Source: Mycobacterium heckeshornense
GTDB lineage: Bacteria > Actinomycetota > Actinomycetes > Mycobacteriales > Mycobacteriaceae
Direction of reading: 5' to 3'
DNA length: 64,000 bases
Assembly (NCBI RefSeq): GCF_016592155.1
Contig: NZ_AP024237.1
Coordinates: 4,650,001 to 4,714,000, forward strand
Within the stretch, counting starts at the first letter, position 1; every line of letters begins with the position of its first letter. Made by a program: the position numbers and the translations under genes. The notes beneath the pieces are model-generated. The model worked only from the letters and a program-made list of their open reading frames with translations. It did not search any database and was not told where the DNA came from. Below, in pieces: positions 46,849-55,627 of this stretch.

Positions 46849-48507
46849 TTACAACGTCGCGTCCAGCTGGCCGAGCCGATTCGTCAGCCGCAGGTTCTCG
46901 GAATAGTCCACTGGACAAGAGATCACCGACACACCGTCGTCGTCGAGCGCGCTCTTCAGCGTCGGGAGCAGCTCTTGGGCGTTGCCGATGCGATATCCCC
47001 TGGCGCCGAAGCTTTCCGCGTATTTCACCACGTCGGGATTGCCGAACCTCACATAGTGGTGGTCGCCGAGTTCAAGGTCCATCTTCCATTCGATGAGGCC
47101 GTATCCGCCATCCTCCCAGATCAGCACGACCAGCGGTATGCGCTCCCGGACGGCGGTCTCGATTTCTTGCGAGTTCATCATGAAAGCCCCGTCGCCCACA
47201 GCGGCCAATACCTTGCAGTCCGGGCACGCTAGCTTGACCCCGAGCGCTCCCGGTAATGCAAAAGACATGGTGGACAATCCGTTTGAGATCAAACATGTGT
47301 TGCGCTCATATGTGGGATATAGCCGGGCCATCCACATCTTCGTCGCGCCGGTGTCGACTAGCACGATGTCGTTGCGGCCCAGCGCGGCGCGGGTATCGGC
47401 GACCACCCGCTGCGGCGCCAGCGGAAATCGCGAATCCTGTTGTCCACGAGCGAATTCCTCAGCCAGCAGATCACAGGCTGGTGCCGTGGCGGCACTGGGG
47501 AAGCGGTGCCCCGCTAAGGCATCGGTCAGCGCGTTCAATGACGCACTGATGTCTCCGATGATACCGACGGCGACCGGGTAGTGCATATCCACTTCGGCGG
47601 GAAAGCGGTGGATGTGGATGATCTTCTTGTCGGCAGTCGGGTTGATCTGGACCGGGTCAAACTCCTGCAGTTCATATCCGACCGCGATGACGACATCGGC
47701 GTTGTCGAAGCCGAAATTGACGTAGTCATGGCGCATGAACCCGATGGTGCCGATGCTGTTCGAATGGTCGTCGGGCATCACGCCTTTGCCGTGGAAGGTG
47801 TTGGCGACCGGGATCCCTAGCTCGTCCGAGAACCGGATCAGGGCCGCGCTGGCGTCATTGCGGGCAGCACCATGCCCGGCCAGCACCACCGGGCGCTGTG
47901 CCTGACGTAGGATCGCGACGGCCCGCTGGACCTGACCCGCCGCCGGGGCCTCGGCGCGGACGACGTTGCGGGGTAGCGGGGTGAGATCTGAATAGTCGGT
48001 GGTGTCGGCATCGATATCCTCGGGCACGGCCAGGTAAACCGCAGCCGGACGTTCCGTCTCGGCCACCTTGAACGCCTTGCGGAACATTTCCGGAATCGCC
48101 CGCGCGGTGGGAACGCCGTCGGCCCAGCGGGTGACCGGGGCGAACATCGATACCAGGTCGACGTATTGGTGCGACTCCTTGTATTCACGGTCGCGGCCGA
48201 CCTGGGCGGAGATCGCGACCATCGGGGTGCTGTTGGTGGTGGCGTCGGCGACGCCGAGCTGCATGTTGATCGCACCTGGGCCCAAGGTGCTCGACACCAC
48301 GGCCGCGCGTCCCGTGACGCGGCCATACATCTCGGCCATGAACGCCGCCCCCTGCTCATGGCGGGTGAGCACATAGCGGATCTCCGATGCGGCCAGCGCC
48401 TGAACAAACCGGATGTTCTCTTCGCCCGGTATTCCGAAGACGACGGACACGCCCTCGTTTTCGAGGCATTTGACCATCAGCTGGGCGGCGGTACTCACCC
48501 AAGCCAC
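46849..48507 (-). CDS. AlsS/BudB-like catabolic acetolactate synthase (ThDP-dependent)
   Basis: A 552-aa thiamine-diphosphate enzyme. The catalytic Glu is in VLTRHEQGAAFMAEMYGR, the ThDP/Mg motif starts GDGAFMMNSQEIETAVRERI, and the C-terminal FGNPDVVKYAESFGARGYRI with PVDYSENLRLTNRL is the arrangement of catabolic acetolactate synthases (Bacillus AlsS) rather than of FAD-dependent biosynthetic IlvB. It condenses two pyruvates to acetolactate. No acetolactate decarboxylase or IlvN is adjacent, so the product's fate is open; pyruvate or carboligase activity cannot be excluded. It starts 55 bp from the divergent gabD1 gene and 148 bp upstream of cydA on the same strand. Confidence 0.8.
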   Translation of the reverse strand: MAWVSTAAQLMVKCLENEGVSVVFGIPGEENIRFVQALAASEIRYVLTRHEQGAAFMAEMYGRVTGRAAVVSSTLGPGAINMQLGVADATTNSTPMVAISAQVGRDREYKESHQYVDLVSMFAPVTRWADGVPTARAIPEMFRKAFKVAETERPAAVYLAVPEDIDADTTDYSDLTPLPRNVVRAEAPAAGQVQRAVAILRQAQRPVVLAGHGAARNDASAALIRFSDELGIPVANTFHGKGVMPDDHSNSIGTIGFMRHDYVNFGFDNADVVIAVGYELQEFDPVQINPTADKKIIHIHRFPAEVDMHYPVAVGIIGDISASLNALTDALAGHRFPSAATAPACDLLAEEFARGQQDSRFPLAPQRVVADTRAALGRNDIVLVDTGATKMWMARLYPTYERNTCLISNGLSTMSFALPGALGVKLACPDCKVLAAVGDGAFMMNSQEIETAVRERIPLVVLIWEDGGYGLIEWKMDLELGDHHYVRFGNPDVVKYAESFGARGYRIGNAQELLPTLKSALDDDGVSVISCPVDYSENLRLTNRLGQLDATL

Positions 48508-48562
48508 GATAGTGGCAGGCTGGAGGGCGGTTTAGCAGACGACCAGCCGAAGGGATGTCAGC

Positions 48563-49978
48563 ATGCCCATCGCCACCATCAACCCGGCAACTGGAGAGAC
48601 GGTCCGAACCTTTACTCCGGCCACGCCCGAGGAAATCGACACAGCGATCGGGCGGGCACATGCCCGCTTCGCCGAGTATCGCCGGACTACCTTCGCGGAG
48701 CGTGCGAAGTGGGCGCGGGCCACCGCCGAGCTGCTCGAAGCCGAGGCCGACCAGACCGCGGCGATGATGACACTGGAGATGGGCAAGACGCTGGTGGCGG
48801 CAAGGGCAGAAGTTCTTAAGTGCGCCAAGGGATTTCGTTACTACGCCGACAATGCCGAACAGCTGCTCGCTGACGAGCCGGCCGACGCCGCCGCGGTGGG
48901 CGCGGCCAAGGCCTACACCCGGTATCAACCGCTGGGGGTGGTGCTGGCCGTCATGCCGTGGAATTTCCCGCTCTGGCAGGCAGTGCGATTCGCTGCACCC
49001 GCGCTGATGGCCGGCAACGTGGGTATCCTCAAGCACGCCTCCAACGTGCCGCAGACCGCGCTCTATCTCGCCGACGTTATCGCCCGCGGCGGCTTTCCGG
49101 ACGGCTGCTTCCAGACGCTGCTGGTACCTTCCAGCGCCGTCGAGCCCATCCTGCGTGATCCCCGGGTGGCTGCGGCGACCCTGACCGGCAGCGAACCGGC
49201 AGGACGATCGGTGGCCGCCGTCGCCGGCGACGAGATCAAGCCCACCGTACTCGAACTCGGCGGCAGCGATCCGTTCATCGTCATGCCGTCGGCCGATCTC
49301 GACGCGGCGGTTAGCACCGCGGTCACCGCGCGGGTGCAAAACAACGGGCAGTCCTGCATCGCGGCGAAACGATTCATCATCCATACCGATGTCTACGACG
49401 CTTTCGTAGAAAAGTTCGTCGAGCAGATGGCGGCGCTGCGGGTCGGCGACCCGACCGACCCCGACACCGACGTCGGCCCGCTGGCCACCGAGCAGGGCCG
49501 CGCCGACGTGGAAAAGCTTGTCGACGAAGCCGTCGCCGCTGGTGCCGTGATCCGTTGCGGTGGAAAGCGTCTCGACCGGCCTGGGTGGTTCTACCCGCCC
49601 ACGGTCATCACGAACATCCGCCGCGACATGCCGATCTTTTGCGAAGAGGTGTTCGGCCCGGTGGCGTCGGTGTATCGCGCCGCCGACATCGACGAGGCGA
49701 TCGAGATCGCCAACTCCACCACGTTCGGGCTGGGCTCCAACGCCTGGACCCGCGAGGAGTCCGAGCAGCAGCGCTTCATCGACGACATCGAAGCCGGTCA
49801 GGTCTTCATCAACGGGATGGTGGTGTCCTACCCTGAGCTGCCGTTCGGCGGTATCAAGCGTTCCGGCTACGGCCGCGAGCTGGCCGGGCACGGAATCCGG
49901 GAGTTCTGCAACACCAAAACGGTCTGGATCGGCTCACCTGAGACTGGCGACTGCGGTAGCGGCGAGAAGGCCGAGTGA
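48563..49978 (+). CDS. gabD1: Succinate-semialdehyde dehydrogenase GabD1-type aldehyde dehydrogenase
   Basis: A 471-aa NAD(P)-dependent aldehyde dehydrogenase (Mtb GabD1, Rv0234c, about 457). The catalytic Cys is in ARVQNNGQSCIAAKRFIIHT, the general-base Glu in KPTVLELGGSDPFIVM, the cofactor loop in ALTLTGSEPAGRSVA (GSxxxG type), and the oxyanion Asn in VMPWNFPLWQAVR. It should oxidise succinate semialdehyde to succinate, feeding the TCA cycle and the Sdh1 complex of this window; the substrate is inferred from the Mtb assignment. ATG 48563 has AAGGGATG-type sequence upstream. It is divergent from the AlsS-like gene. Confidence 0.9.
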   Translation: MPIATINPATGETVRTFTPATPEEIDTAIGRAHARFAEYRRTTFAERAKWARATAELLEAEADQTAAMMTLEMGKTLVAARAEVLKCAKGFRYYADNAEQLLADEPADAAAVGAAKAYTRYQPLGVVLAVMPWNFPLWQAVRFAAPALMAGNVGILKHASNVPQTALYLADVIARGGFPDGCFQTLLVPSSAVEPILRDPRVAAATLTGSEPAGRSVAAVAGDEIKPTVLELGGSDPFIVMPSADLDAAVSTAVTARVQNNGQSCIAAKRFIIHTDVYDAFVEKFVEQMAALRVGDPTDPDTDVGPLATEQGRADVEKLVDEAVAAGAVIRCGGKRLDRPGWFYPPTVITNIRRDMPIFCEEVFGPVASVYRAADIDEAIEIANSTTFGLGSNAWTREESEQQRFIDDIEAGQVFINGMVVSYPELPFGGIKRSGYGRELAGHGIREFCNTKTVWIGSPETGDCGSGEKAE

Positions 49979-49985
49979 CGCCGCC

Positions 49986-50041
49986 GAGCAGACGCAGAAT
50001 CGCACGTTTGGCCACAGAATTGTGCGATTCTGCGTCTGCTC
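49986..50041. terminator. Perfect 20-bp inverted repeat between convergent gabD1 and nrdB
   Basis: Arms 49986-50005 and 50022-50041 are exactly complementary with a 16-nt loop. Convergent genes on both sides make it a bidirectional terminator. I recall similar GCAGACGCA/GCGATT sequences as dispersed repeats in mycobacteria, which is unverified. Confidence 0.85.
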
Positions 50042-50046
50042 AGCGT

Positions 50047-50988
50047 CTATGCCGAAGCAGCTAGCGCCTTCTGGTCCTCGTCGGCGAAAGTGTCCTCTAA
50101 CCGCAGTGGCGAGTAGTCGAGGTCGATCTCTGCGACCGGACGCCCGCGAGCGCTGCTGATCGTGCCGAAGCGGCGCATGCCCTTATCGCTGGCATACTGC
50201 AAGAACTCGTCCTCGGACAGGCCGAACGGAATGTCGGGGGCATACAGCGCAAAGCCCTCCTCGGTCAGCCGCAGCGCCAGCGGCATCAGCTCGTTCATGC
50301 GGCGTTCGAACACCGTCCAGTTGGCGTCGTCGGCGGCGACGTGGCGCCGGCAAGTGAAAGTTCCCCACGCCATATGACGTCGCTCGTCGTCACTGATGCG
50401 CTGAACCAACTGCTGCATGCCGGGCAGGATGCCGCGCTCGACGCAGATTTTGTGCCAGGCGTAGTAGCCCGTCAGCGCCAACATGCCTTCGACGATGTGG
50501 TTGTAGGTCACCGACGCGCGAACCTGTGCTGCCGGCGAAGGGTCAATCGACAAGGCGTTCAGGGACTCCGGGAGTTCTTCGTTGAACATCTGCCGGTATG
50601 CCGGCAAGTCGTCGAGGTAACCGTGCAGATCGCCGGCGACGCCAACGGCGTCCAGCCACAGCCGGAACACCTGGGTGTGCTTGGCCTCCTCGAACGCGAA
50701 CTGGGTCAAGTACATTTCGTCGCCGAGACGCCCTTCCGCGCGCATTGCGGCCATGAACGGCTGGATATCCTTGGTGACCGCCTCCTCGCCGGCGATGAAT
50801 TCCGCGCACAGCCGGGTGGCGTAGTGGCGCTCGCGCTCGGTAAGCGCCTCCCAATCGTCGCGGTCGCGGGAGAAGTCGATATCAGCGGGATCCCAGAACT
50901 TCGCATTGCCGCCGGCAAACAACTTGAGCGGCAGGCTATCCCAGTTCAGCCCACCGGCGACCAGTGAGCCGTACCGTGTGCGTGTCAT
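50047..50988 (-). CDS. nrdB: R2-like ligand-binding oxidase (R2lox), Rv0233-like; annotated nrdB
   Basis: A 313-aa ferritin-fold protein. Counting from residue 1, the metal ligands fall at Glu68, Glu101, His104, Glu167, Glu202 and His205, and Val71/Tyr162 (the cross-link pair) fit exactly the numbering of Mtb R2lox (Rv0233). R2lox carries a Mn/Fe cofactor and binds a long-chain fatty-acid-like ligand; it is not the ribonucleotide reductase R2 although it is often annotated nrdB. ATG 50988 overlaps the tetR stop by 4 bp (ATGA), so the two are co-translated. Confidence 0.95.
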   Translation of the reverse strand: MTRTRYGSLVAGGLNWDSLPLKLFAGGNAKFWDPADIDFSRDRDDWEALTERERHYATRLCAEFIAGEEAVTKDIQPFMAAMRAEGRLGDEMYLTQFAFEEAKHTQVFRLWLDAVGVAGDLHGYLDDLPAYRQMFNEELPESLNALSIDPSPAAQVRASVTYNHIVEGMLALTGYYAWHKICVERGILPGMQQLVQRISDDERRHMAWGTFTCRRHVAADDANWTVFERRMNELMPLALRLTEEGFALYAPDIPFGLSEDEFLQYASDKGMRRFGTISSARGRPVAEIDLDYSPLRLEDTFADEDQKALAASA

Positions 50989-51659
50989 ATGACCTCCTTG
51001 GTTGTTGGCTTCGTTGCCGTGCTGCAGAAGGCGGCTGCCAGCACGGCGACCAGCCGGCGCACGGCTAGGGCCGGTTGCTCTGGCGTGGGGTCGTCGAGCC
51101 CGAGAACTGGATCCACCCCGCGCACGTACGGTGCCAACGCCAGATGCGGAAAGATCATGAGCAGCAACGACAACAACGCGTCGGTATCCGCGTCGGCCCG
51201 CAGGTCGCCGCGCGCCTGCGCGTCACGCACCAACGGCCGCAGAACCTCCAAGTAGTGACGGTGGATTACCGACCGCACGCTGATGCGGGCGTCGGTGTCG
51301 ACCTCGAAACTGGCCGCGGCGTGAAGCGACCGTTCCCGTGGATGGTCGGCGAAGTAGGCGACCCACGCGTCGAGCAGGTCGGTGAGGAATTCGAAAAATG
51401 GTCTGCTCGGGTCGAGTTCGCGGATGCGGTCCTCCATGTAGGCCCGCACACGCTGGCTGCCGACGTCGGCGATGAACGCGTAGAGGTCGCGCTTGTCTGC
51501 GAAGTATTGGAACAGGCTGCCCTTGGCGACACCGGCGCGCCGAGCGATGACGTTCAGGCTGCCGCGGGAGAAGCCGTGCGCGCCAAACTCTGCCTCGGCG
51601 GCTTCGACCACCGCCGCGCGACGGGCCGGATCCACACGGGCCCAGGTGACCGTTGGCAT
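50985..51659 (-). CDS. TetR-family transcriptional regulator, Rv0232-like
   Basis: A 224-aa TetR regulator. The HTH is [20 protein letters not shown] with [14 protein letters not shown]. The ligand domain has [20 protein letters not shown] and [17 protein letters not shown]. It overlaps the R2lox gene by 4 bp, and a perfect palindrome (ATGACCAGTGGTCAT) lies 19 bp upstream of its ATG, so autorepression with control of R2lox is likely. In Mtb fadE4 (Rv0231) lies on the other side; here the lactonase gene does. Confidence 0.9.
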   Translation of the reverse strand: MPTVTWARVDPARRAAVVEAAEAEFGAHGFSRGSLNVIARRAGVAKGSLFQYFADKRDLYAFIADVGSQRVRAYMEDRIRELDPSRPFFEFLTDLLDAWVAYFADHPRERSLHAAASFEVDTDARISVRSVIHRHYLEVLRPLVRDAQARGDLRADADTDALLSLLLMIFPHLALAPYVRGVDPVLGLDDPTPEQPALAVRRLVAVLAAAFCSTATKPTTKEVI

Positions 51660-51677
51660 CGAAGACTCCTAGCGCCG

Positions 51678-51692
51678 ATGACCAGTGGTCAT
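51678..51692. promoter_or_regulatory. Perfect palindrome ATGACCA-G-TGGTCAT upstream of tetR-R2lox
   Basis: A 7-1-7 perfect inverted repeat, 19 bp before the tetR ATG. It is a classic position for a TetR autoregulatory operator and could also affect the divergent lactonase gene (start 51833). Confidence 0.65.
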
Positions 51693-51832
51693 CCTAGTGT
51701 GATGCAGCTCACTCCTCAAGGTCGGTGGCGCTAACCCTCCACCCGGCGACCCGAGTGGCAGCTGTGACGAAGCCCTTCGTCTTCCGTTCAATCTGTAGGA
51801 ACCCGGGCCCGAGTCGCCCTAGCATCGGCTGC

Positions 51833-52813
51833 GTGCCGCAAATGAATACCGCACGGGGCCCGATCGATACCGCTGATCTCGGCGTCACGCTCATGCACGA
51901 GCACGTGTTCGTGATGACCACCGAGGTCGTGCAGAACTACCCGGAAGGCTGGGGTGACGAGTCCAAACGCGAAGCGGACGCGGTCCACCGCCTCAACGAG
52001 CTGAAGGCCCGCGGAGTCGACACCATCGTCGACCTCACCGTGATCGGGCTGGGCCGCTACATTCCGCGCATTGCGCGGATCGCGGCCCAAACCGAGCTCA
52101 ACATCGTCGTCGCCACCGGCTTGTACACCTACAACGACGTGCCGTTCTGCTTCCACTATCTGGGCCCGGGAGCGCCGCTGGACGGTCCGGAGATCATGAC
52201 CGACTTGTTCGTCCGCGACATCGAACAGGGTATCGCCGACACCGGAATCAAGGCGGCGATCCTCAAGTGCGCCACCGACGAACCCGGCATCACCCCGGGC
52301 GTTGAACGGGTGCTGCGAGCCGTCGCTCAGGCCCACAAGCGCACCGGTGTGCCGATCTCCACCCACACCCACGCGCGCACCCGGCGCGGGCTCGAGCAGC
52401 AACGGATCTTCGCCGAGGAAGGCGTGGACCTGTCCCGGGTGATCATCGGCCACTCCGGCGACACCACCGACCTCGACTACCTGGAAGAGCTCGTCAACAA
52501 CGGCTCCTACATCGGTATGGACCGCTTCGGCATCGACGTGATCCTGCCGTTCGAAGACCGGGTGGCCACGGTGGCCCGCATGTGCGAGCGCGGGCACGCC
52601 GACAAGATGGTGCTCTCGCACGACGCCAACTGCTACTTCGACGCGCTGCCCGAAGACCTGCTGCCGGTCGCCGCACCGAATTGGCACTACCTGCACATCC
52701 ACAACGACGTAATCCCCGCGCTGAAGGAGCACGGAGTCACCGACGAACAACTGCACACCATGCTCGTGGACAACCCGCGCCGCATCTTCGAACGCCAAGG
52801 CGCCTATCAATGA
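51833..52813 (+). CDS. php: Phosphotriesterase-like lactonase (PPH/Rv0230c type)
   Basis: A 326-aa binuclear-metal hydrolase of the PLL family. The metal ligands are in GVTLMHEHVFVMT (HxH), the carboxylated Lys in AAILKCATDEPG, His in ISTHTHARTRRG and VIIGHSGDTTDL, and Asp in MVLSHDANCYFD. The characterised Mtb homologue PPH hydrolyses acyl-homoserine and other lactones with weak phosphotriesterase activity. A frame from 51725 is open; GTG 51833 (VPQMNTARGP) is chosen because it gives exactly the 326-aa length recalled for PPH. The stop overlaps the next gene's ATG (ATGA, 52810-52813). Confidence 0.92.
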   Translation: MPQMNTARGPIDTADLGVTLMHEHVFVMTTEVVQNYPEGWGDESKREADAVHRLNELKARGVDTIVDLTVIGLGRYIPRIARIAAQTELNIVVATGLYTYNDVPFCFHYLGPGAPLDGPEIMTDLFVRDIEQGIADTGIKAAILKCATDEPGITPGVERVLRAVAQAHKRTGVPISTHTHARTRRGLEQQRIFAEEGVDLSRVIIGHSGDTTDLDYLEELVNNGSYIGMDRFGIDVILPFEDRVATVARMCERGHADKMVLSHDANCYFDALPEDLLPVAAPNWHYLHIHNDVIPALKEHGVTDEQLHTMLVDNPRRIFERQGAYQ

Positions 52814-54290
52814 CACATCCCGAGCCGGTCCCGCCGATCGGCACCCAGGTCTCACGGCTGGCCGAACTCGCTCCCGACGAACCAGCAGTCACCTGCGACG
52901 GGCGCACCATCACCCGCGGCGAGCTGGACGCCTCAACCAACCGCTTGGCCCGCGCCTACGCCCGACGTGGCGTCGGCGTCGGCGACTACGTGACGATCGT
53001 GCTGCCCAACTCGATCGAGTGGATACAGGCTGCGGTGGCGTGCTGGAAAATCGGCGCGGTGCCCCAGCCACTGTCCCCACGGCTGCCCGAACCGGAATTC
53101 GCGAGCCTGCTGGAGCTGAAACCCCGGGCGCTGCTGGTGGGAAGAGCCCATCCGCGAGGCCAAATCCATAGCATACCAGCAGGTTTCGTATCAGAAGAAT
53201 CGGATGACCGGCTGCCGGAAGCGGTTTCGCCGTGCTGGAAGTCGATGGCGTCCGGCGGCAGCACCGGCCGGCCCAAGCTCATCGAAGCCGGCGGCGACAG
53301 CCGCATACCACCGGCCATCGGCTATCCGCTGGGCGCGCAGAAGGGCGACACCACCCTGGTCTCGGTGCCGCTGACCCACAACACCGGTATCACCACGGCG
53401 GTAATCGCATTGCTGATGCGTCATCACCTGGTGTTGATGCGCCGGTTCGATCCGCACGAGTTTCTGCGGCTGATCACCGAGCATCGCGTCACGTTCTTGA
53501 CCACGGTGCCCACGATCATGCAGCGACTACTGCCGGTGTACCGCGCCAACCCCGATGCCTACGATCTGTCCTCGATCCGGCGGTTTTGGCACCTCGGCGC
53601 GCCGTGCCCACCCGCAATCAAACAGGCCTGGATCGACTTGCTCGGCCCCGAGAAGATCTGGGAACTGTACGGCGGCACCGAACTTCAGGCGTTGACATTC
53701 ATCTCCGGCGAGCAGTGGCTGACCCACCCCGGGTCGGTAGGCGTCGTCGTGGCCGGTGAGATGAAGGTGCTCGACGACAACGGCCGCGAATGCCCGCCCG
53801 GTGTGGTCGGCGAGATCTACATGCGGCCCAGCCCCGGCACTCCCCCCGACCTACCGCTATGTCGGAGTTTCGGCCAAGACCCGCGACGGCTGGGACTCGC
53901 TGGGTGATCTCGGCTACTTCGACGACGACGGCTACCTCTATCTGCCGGACCGGCGGGTCGACATGTTCACCGTCGGCGGGCGCAACGTCTACCCCGCCGA
54001 GATCGAGAACGCGCTGTCCGCGCACCCCGACGTGCTGTCGTGTCTGGTCGTCGGAGTCCCAGACGAGGATCTGGGCCAGGTGCCCTACGCCCTGGTCCAG
54101 GCCGCCGACCGGTCAACGCTGAATGAGCAAGCGGTGCAAACATTTTTGTGCGAGCGTATCGCAGCATACAAGGTGCCGCGCGCGGTCGAGTTCGTGGACA
54201 CCCCCGCTGCGCGACGACGCGGGCAAGGCGCGCCGCTCGGCGGTGCGCGACGAGGTCATGATGCGGTTGCAGGCGCGGCAGCGCTGCTGA
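52810..54290 (+). pseudogene. AMP-forming acyl-CoA ligase (FadD-like), two single-base frameshifts
   Basis: An ANL-superfamily ligase, MTHPEPVPPIGTQVSRLAEL onward. The ATP loop SMASGGSTGRPKLIEAGG, the WELYGGTEL motif, hinge GDLGYFDDDGYLYLPDRR and MFTVGGRNVYPAEI are all present, but the frame breaks twice: a C6 run at 53842-53847 (C5 expected) and a C5 run at 54201-54205 (C4 expected). Removing one C from each gives a 492-aa protein whose adenylation Lys lies in DDAGKARRSAV. It overlaps the lactonase by ATGA, suggesting the pair acts on a lactone-derived hydroxy acid (inference). It is convergent with the acyltransferase gene, overlapping by 35 bp. I do not know it at this place in Mtb. Confidence 0.85.
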
Positions 54291-55446
54291 CCGGCTCGAG
54301 CCCCGGCACGTCGCGGGGGTCTTGGCCCGGCTGGCTGCTGCGATGTTCCCAGCGGCGCAATGCTTCTCGGCACGGTGACTCGACGAGCGCGAAGCTCACC
54401 GCCGCGATCGCGATAGCGAAGATCAGGGTCAACACCAGGACCACGGGCATCGACCCGGTGAACGCGAATTCGCCGATCACCGGAAACACCATGGCCAGCG
54501 CGGCTAGATGCCACACGAAAATCCCGTACGACCAACGGCCCAGCGTCACCATGCCCGGTGTCGCCAAAAACCGGTGCGGAGTGTCCGGCCGGTCCAGCAC
54601 CAGCGGCGCCACCAGAGCGAAGGCCAGAACCGCGCCCATCGCCGTCTTGACCGCGAATTGCCCTGCGGTGCTTGGCGTCAACCCGGCCGGCCCGGCCAGC
54701 GGGGACGCGCCCACCAGGTAGGCCACTGTTGCCACGACGGCCATCAGCACCCTGCGGCGCGCCAGCCGGTGCGGCAAGCCCAGCGGGGTGTAGAGCCATT
54801 CGGCCAGCAGCATTCCCGCGGCGAACCAGGAGCAAAACGCCGGGGGCCAGTTCAGTGGGTTGAGTCCGGGTGTCGCCCCGAACGGAATCGCGCCCCACGC
54901 CCAACTGGCGAGCGCGACCGCGGCGATCACCGGCACCCGCAGCCGCACCGGGATGCGGCGGGCCAGCAGCGCCACGACAGGCAACGCCAGATAGAAGCTC
55001 ACCTCAACCGACAGGCTCCACATCTGGGTCAGCCCCGCGGTCAGCGTGAGCGGAACATAGATCTGGGTGAGCGACAGGTTCGCCAGCCACACGGTCATGC
55101 TGGCGTGGTCGGCGTCGGGCAGCAGGCACAGGATCACCATGACAGCCACCACGTAGCCGGGCATGATTCGCACCACCCGGGACCGCAGGTAGCGGCCCGT
55201 CGCCGGCGGCGCGCCGAGGCCACGTGCCGCCGCCGCATGGCCGCGCCACAGCAAAAACCCCGACAGCGCGAAGAACACCGCCACCGCGAAGTCGAAGCGG
55301 CCGAACAACCGGCCGTCCACACCACTGGAGTGCCCAGTCTGGAACGCAACGTGGGTGACCACCACTCCGATCGCCGCGCAGGCGCGCATGCCCTCGACGG
55401 CAGGCAAAAAGCTGCGGGTCCCGCCGACCCGCGGCGTTTCAGTCAC
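54256..55446 (-). CDS. Acyltransferase 3 family membrane protein, Rv0228-like
   Basis: A 396-aa integral membrane acyltransferase (OafA/AT3). It begins TETPRVGGTRSFLPAVEGMR with the catalytic His in VVVTHVAFQTGHSS, then VAVFFALSGFLLWRGHAAAA and RSRVVRIMPGYVVAV, plus about ten hydrophobic helices. It probably O-acylates a surface glycan or glycolipid. A frame extends upstream to 55533; GTG 55446 gives a start matching the family N-terminus. Its 3' end overlaps the ligase gene on the other strand. It is divergent from pgfA. Confidence 0.87.
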   Translation of the reverse strand: MTETPRVGGTRSFLPAVEGMRACAAIGVVVTHVAFQTGHSSGVDGRLFGRFDFAVAVFFALSGFLLWRGHAAAARGLGAPPATGRYLRSRVVRIMPGYVVAVMVILCLLPDADHASMTVWLANLSLTQIYVPLTLTAGLTQMWSLSVEVSFYLALPVVALLARRIPVRLRVPVIAAVALASWAWGAIPFGATPGLNPLNWPPAFCSWFAAGMLLAEWLYTPLGLPHRLARRRVLMAVVATVAYLVGASPLAGPAGLTPSTAGQFAVKTAMGAVLAFALVAPLVLDRPDTPHRFLATPGMVTLGRWSYGIFVWHLAALAMVFPVIGEFAFTGSMPVVLVLTLIFAIAIAAVSFALVESPCREALRRWEHRSSQPGQDPRDVPGLEPVSSAAAPATAS

Positions 55447-55627
55447 CGGCCCAGTCTGCCGCCGATGTGTCCGGCCGACGAACCCGGGTACACCGCAATT
55501 GCCTGCAGCCAACACCGGGACATTAGCCAGCACCTTAAATTCTGCTGTTAGGGTCGAACGGGTTTGCCCCGCTGCCTGGTCGCAAGCTGCGGGCGGCGAT
55601 CTGGGACCAGAAGGAGGTCATGGCAGC

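Noticed and set aside
46849..48507. Biosynthetic acetolactate synthase IlvB
   Set aside because: The C-terminal FGNPDVVKYAESFGA...VDYSENL pattern and the absence of ilvN/ilvC nearby fit the catabolic type better.
48356..49891. 511-residue open frame antisense to gabD1
   Set aside because: gabD1 carries the complete catalytic residues; the antisense protein matches no fold I know.
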